64,000 bases of DNA from positions 29,399 to 93,398 of the forward strand of contig JAZOCU010000044.1 of assembly GCA_045596625.1 (NCBI GenBank). The letters are read 5' to 3'. Under the pieces are notes generated by a model. That model saw only the letters and a program-made list of their open reading frames with translations, made no database searches and was not told the origin of the DNA. Both the position numbers and the translations under genes were made by a program. How positions within the stretch are numbered: position 1 is the first letter of the stretch; each line of letters begins with the position of its first letter. This document shows positions 7,607 to 17,900 of this stretch, piece by piece. The stretch is from Firm-04 sp045596625 (GTDB lineage Bacteria; Bacillota; Clostridia; Oscillospirales; Ruminococcaceae).

Positions 7607-9228
7607 TGCGTACCGATAATCTTTATGACGCAGTAATCATCGGTGGTGGCCCTGCGGGATTGACTGCCGCCTTGTATCTTTCCCGAGCAAGATACAAAGT
7701 GCTTGTGATTGAAAAAGAGCAGTTTGGCGGTCAGATCACCATCACCTCCGAGGTTGTCAATTATCCCGGTGTGGGGCTGGCAAGCGGTGCGGAGCTGACG
7801 GAAACTATGCGGCGGCAGGCAGAGGACTTCGGGGCAGAATTTTTACTGGCAGAGGTTACGAGCTTTACGCCGGAGGGAGACATCAAAACCGTGCATACGA
7901 CCAAGGATGAGGTGCAGTGCTTTGGTGTGATCGTGGCAACGGGTGCGCATCCGAGGATGATCGGCTTTGACGGCGAAGCGGAATTCCGTGGGCGCGGTGT
8001 TGCATATTGTGCGACCTGTGACGGCGAATTCTTCACAGGTAAGGAGATCTTTGTGGTCGGCGGAGGCTTTGCAGCGGCAGAGGAAAGCGTATTCCTGACT
8101 AAATATGCAAAGCATATCACCCTCCTTGTCCGAGAGGAGGATTTTACCTGCGCAAAGGCAGTCGCCGACGAAGCCAGAAATCATCCGAAGATTACCGTGC
8201 TGTACGAAACTGAGGTAGAGTCCGTGTCGGGAGATACAGCCCTCACAACCATTTGCTATCGCAATAATGCAACGGGTGAGGTTACGGAATATCACGCAGA
8301 TGAGGGTGATACCTTCGGTGTATTCGTGTTTGCAGGCTATGAACCGGAAACTGCGTTGATTCGTGACATTGTAATGCTCAATGAATATGGTTATGTTATC
8401 ACAGACAATAACCGAAAAACCAATATTGAAGGGCTGTATGCCGCAGGCGACATCTGCGAGAAGAATTTGCGGCAGGTGGTGACGGCGGTCAGCGATGGTG
8501 CGGTTGCTGCAACGGAACTTGAAAAATATGCTGCTGCCATGCAGAAGAAAACGGGGTTGATTCCCGAAATCCCCAAGCGTATGCAAGCGGAAAAATCAAT
8601 ACAGGAATCCAAACATTGGGATGGCGGATTGTTTTCGGCTGAAGTCTGTGCGCAGCTCGATTCTGTATTTGAAAAGATGGAACGAAACCTTGTGCTCAAG
8701 CTTTATCTTGATGATCAGCCGATTTCTGCGGAACTGAAATCCTATATGGAAGCCATGGCAGAACGTACAGACAAGCTATCGGTAGAAATTGCAGAGGATG
8801 TAGAAGCGGAGAAATTCCGTCCCTGTGTACGCATCTGTCAGGAGGACGGTACAGAAACGGGACTAGCCTTCCATGGCGTACCGGGCGGTCATGAGTTTAC
8901 TTCCTTCGTGCTGGGGCTGTACAATGCGGCAGGACCGGGACAGGCACTTGATGTGCAGGATAGAGCGGATATTACACGTATTACAAAGCCTATGGAAATA
9001 CAGGTGTTGGTTACGCTTTCCTGCGTGATGTGTCCTGAGCTTGTGACGGCAGCGCAAAAGATCGCAGCGGAAAATCCGAACGTGACAGCTGAGGTATACG
9101 ATGTGAACCAATTTGCAGAGCTTCGGGAACAGCATCAAGTAATGAGCGTGCCTTGCCTTGTGGTGAATGGCAAGGCGATTTCATTCGGAAAGAAAAATCT
9201 GCGGCAGGTGCTGGAACTGCTTGTTTAG
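7606..9228 (+). CDS. AhpF-like peroxiredoxin reductase with C-terminal glutaredoxin-type domain
   Basis: 540 residues. Residues 1-310 are a thioredoxin-reductase-type flavoprotein: FAD site GGGPAGL at 13-19, redox pair Cys135/Cys138 in CATCDG, NAD(P)H-binding GGGFAAAEE and the second FAD motif GLYAAGDICE. Residues about 345-450 form a degenerate thioredoxin-like fold and about 460-540 a second one with CVMC at 473-476 and the cis-Pro loop MSVPCL. Escherichia coli AhpF has the same tandem folds but at its N-terminus, so the order is reversed here. The expected role is to pass electrons from NAD(P)H through FAD and CATC to CVMC and on to AhpC. The 1-base overlap with ahpC supports the pairing. 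Confidence 0.93.
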   Translation: MRTDNLYDAVIIGGGPAGLTAALYLSRARYKVLVIEKEQFGGQITITSEVVNYPGVGLASGAELTETMRRQAEDFGAEFLLAEVTSFTPEGDIKTVHTTKDEVQCFGVIVATGAHPRMIGFDGEAEFRGRGVAYCATCDGEFFTGKEIFVVGGGFAAAEESVFLTKYAKHITLLVREEDFTCAKAVADEARNHPKITVLYETEVESVSGDTALTTICYRNNATGEVTEYHADEGDTFGVFVFAGYEPETALIRDIVMLNEYGYVITDNNRKTNIEGLYAAGDICEKNLRQVVTAVSDGAVAATELEKYAAAMQKKTGLIPEIPKRMQAEKSIQESKHWDGGLFSAEVCAQLDSVFEKMERNLVLKLYLDDQPISAELKSYMEAMAERTDKLSVEIAEDVEAEKFRPCVRICQEDGTETGLAFHGVPGGHEFTSFVLGLYNAAGPGQALDVQDRADITRITKPMEIQVLVTLSCVMCPELVTAAQKIAAENPNVTAEVYDVNQFAELREQHQVMSVPCLVVNGKAISFGKKNLRQVLELLV

Positions 9229-9378
9229 TCCTGTTAAGTCCTTATATATCTGACAGACAACACTTTTGAATTGACTTTGCGCAATGAACCAAAAGAATTG
9301 CTCAATACGACATTGTGAACGATAATTCGGAGAGTGTTCTGTGAGATTGCATAGAAGCCGTTTGAAGAACAACGAATG

Positions 9379-9413
9379 CTCCCCGTATTCAGAGATGACT
9401 TGAATACGGGGAG
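9379..9413 (+). other. 13-base perfect hairpin in the 500-base gap after the ahp operon
   Basis: CTCCCCGTATTCA is repeated inverted after a 9-base loop. No T run follows on either strand, so it is not a standard terminator. The stretch 9229-9589 has no credible gene: the open frame across it has no SD and no family resemblance. Confidence 0.5.
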
Positions 9414-9589
9414 AAACGATAAGTGCCGATATGTGAAAGAGATATATCGAAGAAAATTGGCATTAAAATCGGCGGTGCACATTCACAGATTTTTCGATTC
9501 AGCTGAGTATTCAGCCCAAGATACATCCAAATGGCAGCAGTATGCCGGCATTTTAAGTATGATTGAACAGTTTTTAGGCAGAATAGTGC

Positions 9590-9618
9590 TTGACGGCAAG
9601 AATAAGCTGCGCTATAAT
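9590..9618 (+). promoter_or_regulatory. Sigma-A promoter of the CE3-CBM22-dockerin-CE1 gene
   Basis: -35 TTGACG, 17-base spacer, -10 TATAAT. The predicted transcript has a leader of about 105 bases before the ATG at 9730. Confidence 0.85.
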
Positions 9619-9729
9619 ACTACTAAGCGGCAGCAAAATTGTGCATATTTTGTGTATCACACAGGATCAACAGCAACACCAATGCACGAAAATGACGAGT
9701 GCCCAACATATGATGAGGAGGAAATGCTT

Positions 9730-12015
9730 ATGAAAAAACTGAAAACACTTCTGACAGCATCTGCAGTAGCTTTTACAACACTGTTTTCATCCGGACTGTA
9801 TTTCGAGAATCCCGATGCCAAGGCGCTGGATCAGGTCAGTATCATGCCGATCGGTGACTCCATCACATTCGGCTATGGAGAAGACGGCGGATATCGGAAA
9901 TATCTTGATTATGCTCTAAAAGGAAAGGGTATTTCATTTGATATGGTCGGACCGGAAGGAAGAAATGAAGCAAGCTTCAATTACAAAGGTCAGACCTGTC
10001 AATATGATGATAACCATGCAGGATACAGCGGCTATACGATCAAGCAGCAATATCCGATACCCAGCTGGGGTGAGAATGGTCTCTATGAAAAGCTGATAAG
10101 CAAGGATGCAATCAAAACCTGTCAGCCGGATATTGTTTTGCTCATCATCGGCACAAATGATATGACTGCAAACCGTCCCCTGAATGACTGCGAAAATGAT
10201 TTACATACGCTGCTGGATTATATGCTCAAAGATTTGCCGCAGGACGGTGTGATCTTCATGGGTTCGATCCCGGAGTTTACGGCTTACGGCGGTAATGCGC
10301 AGCGAGTTGCAAATTATAACAACACCGTGAAAAAGGTTGCTGAATCTTACGGAGAAAACGTTCGGTTTGCGGATGTTCACGGCTGTCTGAACGGCACGGC
10401 TGATCTGGCATCCGATGCACTTCATCCAAATGGGACGGGCTATGAGAAAATGGGTCAGTTCTGGGCAAATGTGATCGAGGAATATTTGGCAGAACAAAAT
10501 GAAACACCGTATGATCCCAATAACCCCGAACTGCTGCATTCCGGATTTGAGAACGGTCTTTCCGGCTGGCAAGGGCGCGGAGATGCAAGCGTGGTATGCT
10601 CATCGGAGGCTGCTGCCAGCGGAAATGCATCCGCATTCGTCACAGGACGTACAGCAGCATGGAATGGCATTTTGTATGCGCTGAACAGCAATCACTGCCC
10701 TGAGGGTACTCATATCAGCGTGCAGGCACAGGTGATGCAGAAAACGGGTGCACCCGTGCATTTCAAACTGACAATGCAGTATGACACCGACAACGGCACT
10801 GTATACGACACTTTTGCGGAGGGAAATGCTGCTTCCGGCGAATGGCTGACGCTGTTTGCTGCAAATTACACCGTCGCACAGGGATCAAATCCGGTGCTGT
10901 ATATCGAAACGGATACCGATCTCTGCGATTTTTATTTGGATGAGGTTATTGTCACAAAGGTTGACGCCACAAATCCGCCTTCCGACAGCTTCCAAAAGGG
11001 CGATGTAGATCACAGCGGCACGGTTGACAAAACCGATGCTGCCGCACTCTGCGATTACCTGCTGACCAAAAACAGTGTGATCTATGCAGACACTGCCGAT
11101 CTCAACGCTGACGAGAGACTGGATGCAACCGATCTGACACTGCTCAAACGTATGCTGCTCAATCCGCAGGAGCAAGGTTCCTATGGAAAGCAGCCGGAAT
11201 ATATGTCGCAGATCCGTGATCAGATCACGGTGAATGTGCCTGCTTCTGCCTTGGCAACGGCGGAGGGAACCGTGGAGCATATCACATATTTCTCCGCAAA
11301 GGCAAATCACGAAAAGGGAGCGAATGTTTGGCTGCCGCCGGGATATGACAAAAGCAAACAGTATCCTGTGCTCTATGTCAATCACGGATACGGCGGCGAT
11401 GAATCGGCTATGCTCAACGGCATGGGCGTGCGGGAGATCGCCTCAAACCTCATCAAAAGCGGCGAAGCTGAGCCGATGATCATCGTCTTTACGAATCTGT
11501 ATACACACCCGCAGCGCACGGTTGCCACCGGAAACGGTGCTGAGGATGTACCATACTATGATGCATTTGCTGAAGATCTGCCCGGCAGCTTGATGCCCTA
11601 TATCGAATCCCATTATCCGGTAAAAACAGGACGCGAAAACACAGCAATCACAGGCTTTTCCATGGGCGGCAGAGAGGCGCTCTATATCGGCATCGTGTGT
11701 AAGGATAAGATCGGATACATTGGTGCGGGTGCACCGGCACCGGGTATCTTCCCCACGAAGGATCACATCATGGATCACCCGGGCTGCCTAAGCCAGGATG
11801 AGATTCGGATCGACGCACCGTATCAGCCGTATGTGCTGATGATCGCAGGCGGCACCAATGACGGCATGGTGGGAAGCTATCCTGAGCAGTATCACAATCT
11901 GTTTACAGAGCATGGTACGGATAATATTTTTATTCCGGTACCGGGCGGCGGTCATGACAGCAGCACGGTGATTCCGCTGATGTACAACTTCATTCGCTGC
12001 CTGTTTAAGGCTTGA
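9730..12015 (+). CDS. Cellulosomal bifunctional esterase: CE3-like SGNH - CBM22 - dockerin - CE1
   Basis: 761 residues from ATG 9730, which has SD GAGGAGG 8 bases upstream; the ATG at 9724 is too close to it. After a signal peptide, residues about 35-245 are an SGNH esterase with nucleophile Ser44 in GDSITFGYG, the IIGTNDM block and the DALHPNGTGY catalytic Asp/His block, as in CE3 acetylxylan esterases. Residues about 260-395 are a CBM22 (FENGLSGWQGRGDA, GRTAAWNGI). Residues about 405-470 are a two-repeat dockerin (GDVDHSGTVDKTDA, DLNADERLDATDLTLLKRML). Residues about 490-761 are a CE1 esterase with Ser in GFSMGG and His in GGGHD. It would remove acetyl and probably feruloyl groups from xylan within a cellulosome. 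The 58194-59861 gene is a paralogue lacking the SGNH part. Confidence 0.92.
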   Translation: MKKLKTLLTASAVAFTTLFSSGLYFENPDAKALDQVSIMPIGDSITFGYGEDGGYRKYLDYALKGKGISFDMVGPEGRNEASFNYKGQTCQYDDNHAGYSGYTIKQQYPIPSWGENGLYEKLISKDAIKTCQPDIVLLIIGTNDMTANRPLNDCENDLHTLLDYMLKDLPQDGVIFMGSIPEFTAYGGNAQRVANYNNTVKKVAESYGENVRFADVHGCLNGTADLASDALHPNGTGYEKMGQFWANVIEEYLAEQNETPYDPNNPELLHSGFENGLSGWQGRGDASVVCSSEAAASGNASAFVTGRTAAWNGILYALNSNHCPEGTHISVQAQVMQKTGAPVHFKLTMQYDTDNGTVYDTFAEGNAASGEWLTLFAANYTVAQGSNPVLYIETDTDLCDFYLDEVIVTKVDATNPPSDSFQKGDVDHSGTVDKTDAAALCDYLLTKNSVIYADTADLNADERLDATDLTLLKRMLLNPQEQGSYGKQPEYMSQIRDQITVNVPASALATAEGTVEHITYFSAKANHEKGANVWLPPGYDKSKQYPVLYVNHGYGGDESAMLNGMGVREIASNLIKSGEAEPMIIVFTNLYTHPQRTVATGNGAEDVPYYDAFAEDLPGSLMPYIESHYPVKTGRENTAITGFSMGGREALYIGIVCKDKIGYIGAGAPAPGIFPTKDHIMDHPGCLSQDEIRIDAPYQPYVLMIAGGTNDGMVGSYPEQYHNLFTEHGTDNIFIPVPGGGHDSSTVIPLMYNFIRCLFKA

Positions 12016-12065
12016 ACGGCATCCGGCAATCGTTTATTTCTCCGGTCTGAAAAAGTTATATGATA

Positions 12066-12098
12066 AAAATGTCCTTAGTTTCAAAGGGCATTTTTATT
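12066..12098 (+). terminator. Intrinsic terminator after the esterase gene
   Basis: AAAATGTCC pairs with GGGCATTTT (one G-T pair) and a T-rich tail follows, 50 bases past the stop codon. Confidence 0.65.
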
Positions 12099-12204
12099 TT
12101 GGATCGAGCAGATATAATGGATGACGAAATAACGAGAAGTCCAACATCTGTCGTGATTACCTTTATAAAGAAGAATGTCAGCATAACAGCTTTACGGAGG
12201 TCAT

Positions 12205-12723
12205 ATGAGACTATTATTTGAGATGGATAAGAACGATTACGAAAACTGCACACATACATTTGTACGTAATTCTGCCAGAAGCATCATTATATCAAATAAT
12301 AAGATTGCTATGATTCATAGTTTGAAATACGATCATTATAAATTCCCCGGCGGCGGCATAGAAAATGGTGAAAATCCAGTAGATGCCATGATACGCGAAA
12401 CGCGTGAAGAAGCGGGATTGGTAGTGAAACCCGAAACAGTAAAAGAATATGGCTATGTTCATCGTATCCAGAAAAGTGATAAAGATGCAACAGAGTGTTT
12501 TATTCAGGATAATTATTACTATTTTTGCGAAGTGGAAGAGGAAAGTGTTTCACAGCATTTGGACAATTATGAAGCGGAGGAAGCATACACACTTGAATAT
12601 GTTGATGCAGAAATCGCCATCAAAACAAATCGCAATGCAGCACGTAGCCTCCACAACGCAATGATGCTTGAGAGAGAAGCCAGAGTACTTGAACTGCTGA
12701 TCGCTGAAGGGGTATTGAAATAG
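12205..12723 (+). CDS. Nudix hydrolase
   Basis: 172 residues from ATG 12205 with SD GGAGGTC 4 bases upstream. The Nudix box is complete at about residues 49-71: GGGIENGENPVDAMIRETRE followed by EAGL, which supplies the metal-binding glutamates. The family hydrolyses nucleoside diphosphates linked to another group; this member's substrate cannot be read from the sequence. It is a single gene between terminators. Confidence 0.92.
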   Translation: MRLLFEMDKNDYENCTHTFVRNSARSIIISNNKIAMIHSLKYDHYKFPGGGIENGENPVDAMIRETREEAGLVVKPETVKEYGYVHRIQKSDKDATECFIQDNYYYFCEVEEESVSQHLDNYEAEEAYTLEYVDAEIAIKTNRNAARSLHNAMMLEREARVLELLIAEGVLK

Positions 12724-12853
12724 CAGACAAAATACAGGATTATATCCCCCAAATGCGAGAGTAAAAATCTCATCGGCGATCAAATTGGATGCAAATGTGT
12801 ATGCAAATAAAACCACAGGCGTGGTGATACGCTGCTGAGGACTATACCATGAA

Positions 12854-12881
12854 AAAAGTTCCCGATTTCTCGGGAACTTTT
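12854..12881 (+). terminator. Bidirectional-looking terminator after the Nudix gene
   Basis: AAAAGTTCCCGA and its perfect complement around a TTTC loop, 130 bases past the stop. The rest of the 405-base gap to 13129 holds only the 0A box and a weak promoter. Confidence 0.75.
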
Positions 12882-12992
12882 CAATGTGTGCAAATATGCG
12901 AATGCGCACTTGCAAAGTGCAGCAGAATTGATGACATATTTTTACGTTCATAGACTGCATTCAACCGTTATTCGCGCTGAACACTTCAGTGA

Positions 12993-13002
12993 TTTTGTCG
13001 AA
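12993..13002 (+). promoter_or_regulatory. Consensus 0A box upstream of the Spo0A-domain gene
   Basis: TTTTGTCGAA matches the known Spo0A target (core TGTCGAA) exactly and lies 127 bases before the start of a protein that consists of a Spo0A DNA-binding domain. A -10 TATAAT sits at 13059-13064. This suggests autoregulation or control by a full-length Spo0A. Confidence 0.6.
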
Positions 13003-13128
13003 TTCATTCAAAATAATGTCAATTTCCATTTTTTTGAGAAAAATGTCTAAAGATAAGATATAATAAGTTTGTCAGATGAAACAGTACTTCATCGATGACA
13101 CTTTATAATTAATGAGAGGTTGATTAAC

Positions 13129-13554
13129 ATGAACAGTCACGCATTCACAATTCGCTGCCAGCATAACAGCACAGCAGCCGACTTCGAAACCATAGTAATC
13201 AAAACATTGCTGAGATTGGGAATTCCCGCCAATACCAAGGGGTTTCATTACATCAAGACGGCTGTTCTGCTTGGTATCGAAAATCCCATTGGACTGACCA
13301 GTATGTCAAAGATTCTCTATCCTGCTATTGCGGAGTATTATAAAGCCGATTCTGCATCCAGCATTGAACGCGCAATGCGTTATGCCATCAGCCAAAGCTG
13401 TGTGAGAGGAAACTCTGAATTTATTTGTGAGATCTTTGATTACACCGATGACATTCAATACTACAATCCCACAAACCGTGAGTTTCTTGCCGTTGTAGCA
13501 GAGTACATCAAACAATTCCACACAGAAACTGCTGAGAATCTCATTGCCTCCTGA
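13129..13554 (+). CDS. Stand-alone Spo0A C-terminal DNA-binding domain protein
   Basis: 141 residues from ATG 13129, chosen for SD GAGAGGT 8 bases upstream; a TTG at 13120 is less likely. The whole protein matches the Spo0A effector domain: a helical start (TLLRLGIPANTKGFHYIKTA), then ILYPAIAEYY, the recognition-helix motif SSIERAMRYAI and the C-terminal block NPTNREFLAVVAEYI. There is no receiver domain, so it cannot be switched by phosphorylation in the normal way. It would either bind 0A boxes constitutively or modulate a full-length Spo0A. Its neighbours are an Hpt protein, a LytTR regulator and a hybrid kinase, which together look like parts of a phosphorelay. Confidence 0.9.
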   Translation: MNSHAFTIRCQHNSTAADFETIVIKTLLRLGIPANTKGFHYIKTAVLLGIENPIGLTSMSKILYPAIAEYYKADSASSIERAMRYAISQSCVRGNSEFICEIFDYTDDIQYYNPTNREFLAVVAEYIKQFHTETAENLIAS

Positions 13555-13600
13555 ACGGATATCACTGCCTTTCACATTCACCGGATTGTTACGCAAATGT

Positions 13601-13636
13601 TACCCATAACTGCGGCTGCCACCGTAGTTATGGGTA
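13601..13636 (+). terminator. Terminator between convergent genes
   Basis: A 15-base stem with one mismatch (TACCCATAACT...AGTTATGGGTA) lies between the Spo0A-domain gene and the convergent Hpt gene. The T-rich tail is modest. Confidence 0.65.
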
Positions 13637-13680
13637 TTGTTTACGCAAGGCTTCGGCTTGCGTTGCACACCATACAAGCA

Positions 13681-14031
13681 CTAATCTGAAAGTTCACCGA
13701 TCCATTGGATGATATCAACATAAAGAGGCTCTATCGCTGTGATGTATCTTTCTGCATTATCCGTTTTGCCTGCACGCAGTTCCTCCGTCAATGCAATCAC
13801 CGGTTTGCTCATCGTTTCAAAGCCCAGTGAAAGACATAATCCCTTCAATGTGTGTGCCGAACGATATGCCGTTTCATAATCCTGTTCCTGAATTGACTGC
13901 CGAAGCTGCTGAAAATGGCTGTCATTCAGGAATTTTTTTAAGTATTTCATAATCAGCTTTTCACTGACAAGTCTGCGGATTACTGCATCGTAATCCGCAT
14001 TTGTTTTTACATAGAATTCTCTTAATGTCAT
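13681..14031 (-). CDS. Histidine phosphotransfer (Hpt) protein
   Basis: 116 residues, all-helical, with the phosphorylated-His motif AHTLKGL at about residue 60, preceded by YETAYRS and followed by a helix rich in Ala and Leu. Hpt proteins carry a phosphoryl group between receiver domains. The start ATG overlaps the stop of the upstream LytTR gene (TGATG), so the two are translationally coupled. The hybrid kinase upstream (14912-18385) ends in two receivers and has no Hpt of its own, so this protein is its likely phosphate acceptor. Confidence 0.92.
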   Translation of the reverse strand: MTLREFYVKTNADYDAVIRRLVSEKLIMKYLKKFLNDSHFQQLRQSIQEQDYETAYRSAHTLKGLCLSLGFETMSKPVIALTEELRAGKTDNAERYITAIEPLYVDIIQWIGELSD

Positions 14032-14738
14032 ACTTTCATTCCTTTTGATACAAATTCCTGATAGATCCTCTTGATCTCTTTTTGACTTCGCTGCCGGATC
14101 AGGACCACGTGCCCTGTTGTCAGTTCAAACTGTTTGTCTGCCTTGGCGATATAACTCATATTGACCAGATAACTCTGATGACATCGCAGAAATCTGTTGT
14201 CATTGAGCTGTGCTTCAATCTCACTTAATTTTTTGTAGACGGTATATTCGCTTTGATCGCTTCGATGGAGAATACAGACATTATTACGACTTTCCACATA
14301 CATAATTTCACTGAAAGGAATGCTGTAGATGGTATTCCGGACAGTAACATGGAACTGTCCGATATTTGTTCTGTCAATGATACGATCCAGCAGACTGCTA
14401 AGCTTTCCGTAATCATGCGGTTTCAAAAGATAGCCTACAGCCTCTACTTCATAACTGTCGACAGCAAATTCCGCTGTGCTTGTCAGAAACACAATTTTCC
14501 CTGTATAGCCAACCTTCCGCAGATTGCGGGCAATATCCATTCCATGGATCTTATCCATATAAATATCAAGGAACACTAGTTCATAATAGCCGCCGTCCTC
14601 AATATCATAAATCAGATTCATTCCATTCTCATACTCTGTCATTACGATTGGAATGGACTTTTCCGTCATATATGTATGCAGAAAATCCTTGATCACACTT
14701 CTGTCTATTTGACTGTCATCACAAATCGCAATCCTCAT
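14028..14738 (-). CDS. LytTR-family response regulator (AgrA-like)
   Basis: 236 residues from ATG 14738, which lies 8 bases after SD AGGAAGG; ATG 14741 is also possible. Residues 1-125 are a receiver with acidic pocket CDD at 6-8, phospho-acceptor Asp58 in VFLDIYMD, and Thr and Lys (FLTST, LLKP). Residues about 135-236 are a LytTR DNA-binding domain (MYVESRNNVCILH, FLRCHQSYLVNMSYI). LytTR regulators often control quorum sensing, competence or virulence; the kinase partner here is probably the hybrid kinase upstream. It is co-transcribed with the Hpt gene from the promoter at 14793-14821. Confidence 0.94.
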   Translation of the reverse strand: MRIAICDDSQIDRSVIKDFLHTYMTEKSIPIVMTEYENGMNLIYDIEDGGYYELVFLDIYMDKIHGMDIARNLRKVGYTGKIVFLTSTAEFAVDSYEVEAVGYLLKPHDYGKLSSLLDRIIDRTNIGQFHVTVRNTIYSIPFSEIMYVESRNNVCILHRSDQSEYTVYKKLSEIEAQLNDNRFLRCHQSYLVNMSYIAKADKQFELTTGHVVLIRQRSQKEIKRIYQEFVSKGMKV

Positions 14739-14792
14739 CATTAATTCCTTCCTCAATGAATATGTCTTTTGTTGTCCACGCAGTACATTATC

Positions 14793-14821
14793 ATTCTAAC
14801 ATATTATTTTTCAAATGTCAA
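14793..14821 (-). promoter_or_regulatory. Sigma-A promoter of the LytTR-Hpt operon
   Basis: -35 TTGACA, 17-base spacer, -10 TAGAAT, 55 bases before the start. Confidence 0.8.
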
Positions 14822-14911
14822 CGCACAAAGAGTATATAACCAAAAGATACACACCATTTCACTTAAGACAAGGAATTTATGCTTAATAGCAGCTCTCTCT
14901 GTATCCAACCC

Positions 14912-17900
14912 TTAGTTGATCATGGTTTGAAGCGTTTCAATCAGCTTTGGAATTTCAATTGGTTTTCCAATGTGACCGTTCATACCGACTGTGAATGCCA
15001 TCTTTTTATCGTCTTCATATGCATTGGCAGTCATTGCGACGATGGGAATGGAAGAAATACCTTTATCATCGAGATTCCGGATTCGCTTTGCTGTTTCATA
15101 GCCATCCATAACGGGCATCTGAATATCCATGAAGACCAGACTATAATAGCCTGCCTCTTTCGCTTGCAGCATTTCCAGTGCGATCTGACCATTCTCAGCC
15201 ACATCCGCTGTAATACCTACAGTAGAAAGGATATCCACAGAAATCTCCTGATTGATCTCATTGTCTTCCACCACAAGAACTCTTTTTCCTGCCAGTTCCT
15301 CAATATCCTTCAGTTTTCTTTCCTCAAAGGGGATATTGCAGGCGATCATCAGTACACGACGCAGTTCCGACATGAAGAGTGGTTTGGCGGTAAATGTCGT
15401 AACACCGGCTTCCGTGGCTTCATCTTCAATGTCGGCATAATCATATGCTGAGAGGAGAATGATCGGAGGCTCTTTTCCAACGACCCGACGAATCTGCCGT
15501 GTTGTTTCAATTCCGTTCATATCCGGCATCAGCCAATCTACGAGATACAGCTGATAGGGATCGTTGATCTCAATTGCCTCATCCGAACGGACAACGGCTT
15601 CTTTTCCGTACACAGTCCAGTCTACACGCATACCAAACCGACGCAGCATCTTGGAAATGCTTTGGCAGGTAGTCATATCATCATCGACTACCATTGCACG
15701 GATACCTTCCAGTTCACGGATCGGTTCGATTTTCTTTTGTTCGGTCATTGTTCTGAAATGCAGCATCACAATAATTTCGGTTCCCTTGTAGGGCTCCGTT
15801 TCTACCCGGATCGTACCGCCGCACATATCTACGATATTTTTGGTAATTGCCATTCCGAGTCCGGTCCCTTGGATTCCGCTGAGTGTGTTTGGCCGTTCCT
15901 GTGCAAAAGGTTCAAACACATGCTCAAGGAATTCTTTTTCCATTCCGATTCCCGTATCTCTGATGCGGAATTCATAGGAAGCAACCCCTTCAAGGCTGGA
16001 TTTCACTTGACTCACCAGCATAGAAACAGTTCCGCCTGGAGCAGTGAATTTTACTGCATTGGAAAGCAGATTCAGAAAAATCTGATTGATCCGCAGTTTA
16101 TCACAACAAATGACTTCATCGGTGACGTTGCGTACTTCCATTTCAAATTTCAGCTGCTTTGCGTTGATATCTGCCTGCATGATATTACGGATCTCTCCCA
16201 TAATTTCCGAAAGATTCTCCGGCTTTTCAACAATGATCATCTTTCCGGATTCAATGCGGCTCATATCCAAAACATCATTGATCAGGCAAAGCAGGTGATT
16301 GGAAGACTGCGTGATTTTTCGCAGATAATCCTTTACACGTTCCGTATTCTGGATATGGGTAAGCGCCAGTGCAGTAAAACCGATAATTGCATTCATAGGC
16401 GTACGAATATCATGCGACATATTGTTGAGAAAAGTAGTTTTGGCTTTATTGGCGTACTGTGCTTGCGTGAGTGCGTTATGCAGTGCCTGATTCCGTTCTT
16501 CTTCGACCTGAACTTCCTCATCGATATTTCGGAAGCCAACGATTGCCTTTGTTGTTCTGCCATTTTCCTGAATACCAACGCATTTTACCTGCCAATGGGA
16601 GACAATGCCATTTTTGTTGATGCGACAATTATGATAGAACATTTCCTTGTCCTGCAGCTTTTGCTGGATACTTTCAAGATGAAATCGTTCAAGGAACTCC
16701 GCACGGTTCTCTGAATGGATCAACTCATCGGTCAGCTGTACAAGCCATGCATCATAACATTCGTTTTTTAGATGGGAAATCATTGAACTTTCATGCTGGA
16801 ATATCAGTTCCAGACTGCCGCTTTTGAAATCAAGTGCATAGACATCACTGTAATCGTTGCTCAATGCTCTGATGAGCTGCAGCTGCTTAATGATATCAAT
16901 GCTTTCCATTTCTTTTGTGATGTCAATATACAAGCTTTGGAAATAGGGATTGCCATCTTCATCTTCGATTTTTCTGCCGCAGCCGAGGATATATTTCAGA
17001 TTTCCGTCTTTGCACTTGATCCGATATCGAACAGAATAATCTGTACTGCCATCCAAAAGGCACTGCTCCATCTGGCTGCGGACAAGTTCTCTGTCCTCGG
17101 GATATACCATTTCCAGCGCAGCGCCGCCGCTGACTGCCATCATCTCCTCAGCAGTATATCCAAACAGCGCTGCTGCTTCCTCGCTGATAAAGCGATAGGA
17201 ATAATTATCATTGATCTCAATATTTTTGAGACCGCCGGGGATCGCACTCAGGATCAGTTTTAATTCACGGTTTTTCTGTTCAAGCTCCTGCTGTGTTTTC
17301 ATTTCAGTGGTAATCTCGACCACAGTAGCCTGATAAAAGCGTTCTCCGCCAAATTCGCTCAGTCTTACATTTCCTTTTACCCAGATGATATCCCGTTCCT
17401 TGGTTTTCATCCGGAAATGAATGTCAACGGTGCTGCCGATTTGCGTCATATTACGCACTATATCAAGCTTACTTCTATCCTCGGGAATCACCATGTTAAC
17501 AAGTTTGTTTTCAAAGATGTCTTCGATCTCCTGCTTAGTATATCCGAGCATGTCACAAAACTGCTGCGTGATTTCCTTAAACGGATACCCATCTTCATTT
17601 CTGCAGGAGTGATAACCACCCGGACGGCGGCTTTTCATAAATTGAAGTTCCTGATTCTGCTGCTGAAGCGCCTTGTTTTCCATTTCGATCGTTGTTTGCT
17701 TTCGCAGCATATCCGACATATCACTGAGCTGGCTGATCAGAAGCTGGCAGTCATTCTCCGCAATAACACTGCCTCTGTCTGCAACACTGAAATGGCTGCC
17801 ATCCTTTCGTACCATTCGAAATGATGCAGTATAGGTCATTCCGGCGGTCAGAGAATCCGGCGAAACAATGATTGCATCTTCCGGATGTACGTAATTCTGT

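Noticed and set aside
9376..9729. Upstream in-frame extension of the CE3-CBM22-dockerin-CE1 protein
   Set aside because: It would place a promoter and the SD inside the gene and bury the signal peptide; ATG 9730 is the sensible start.
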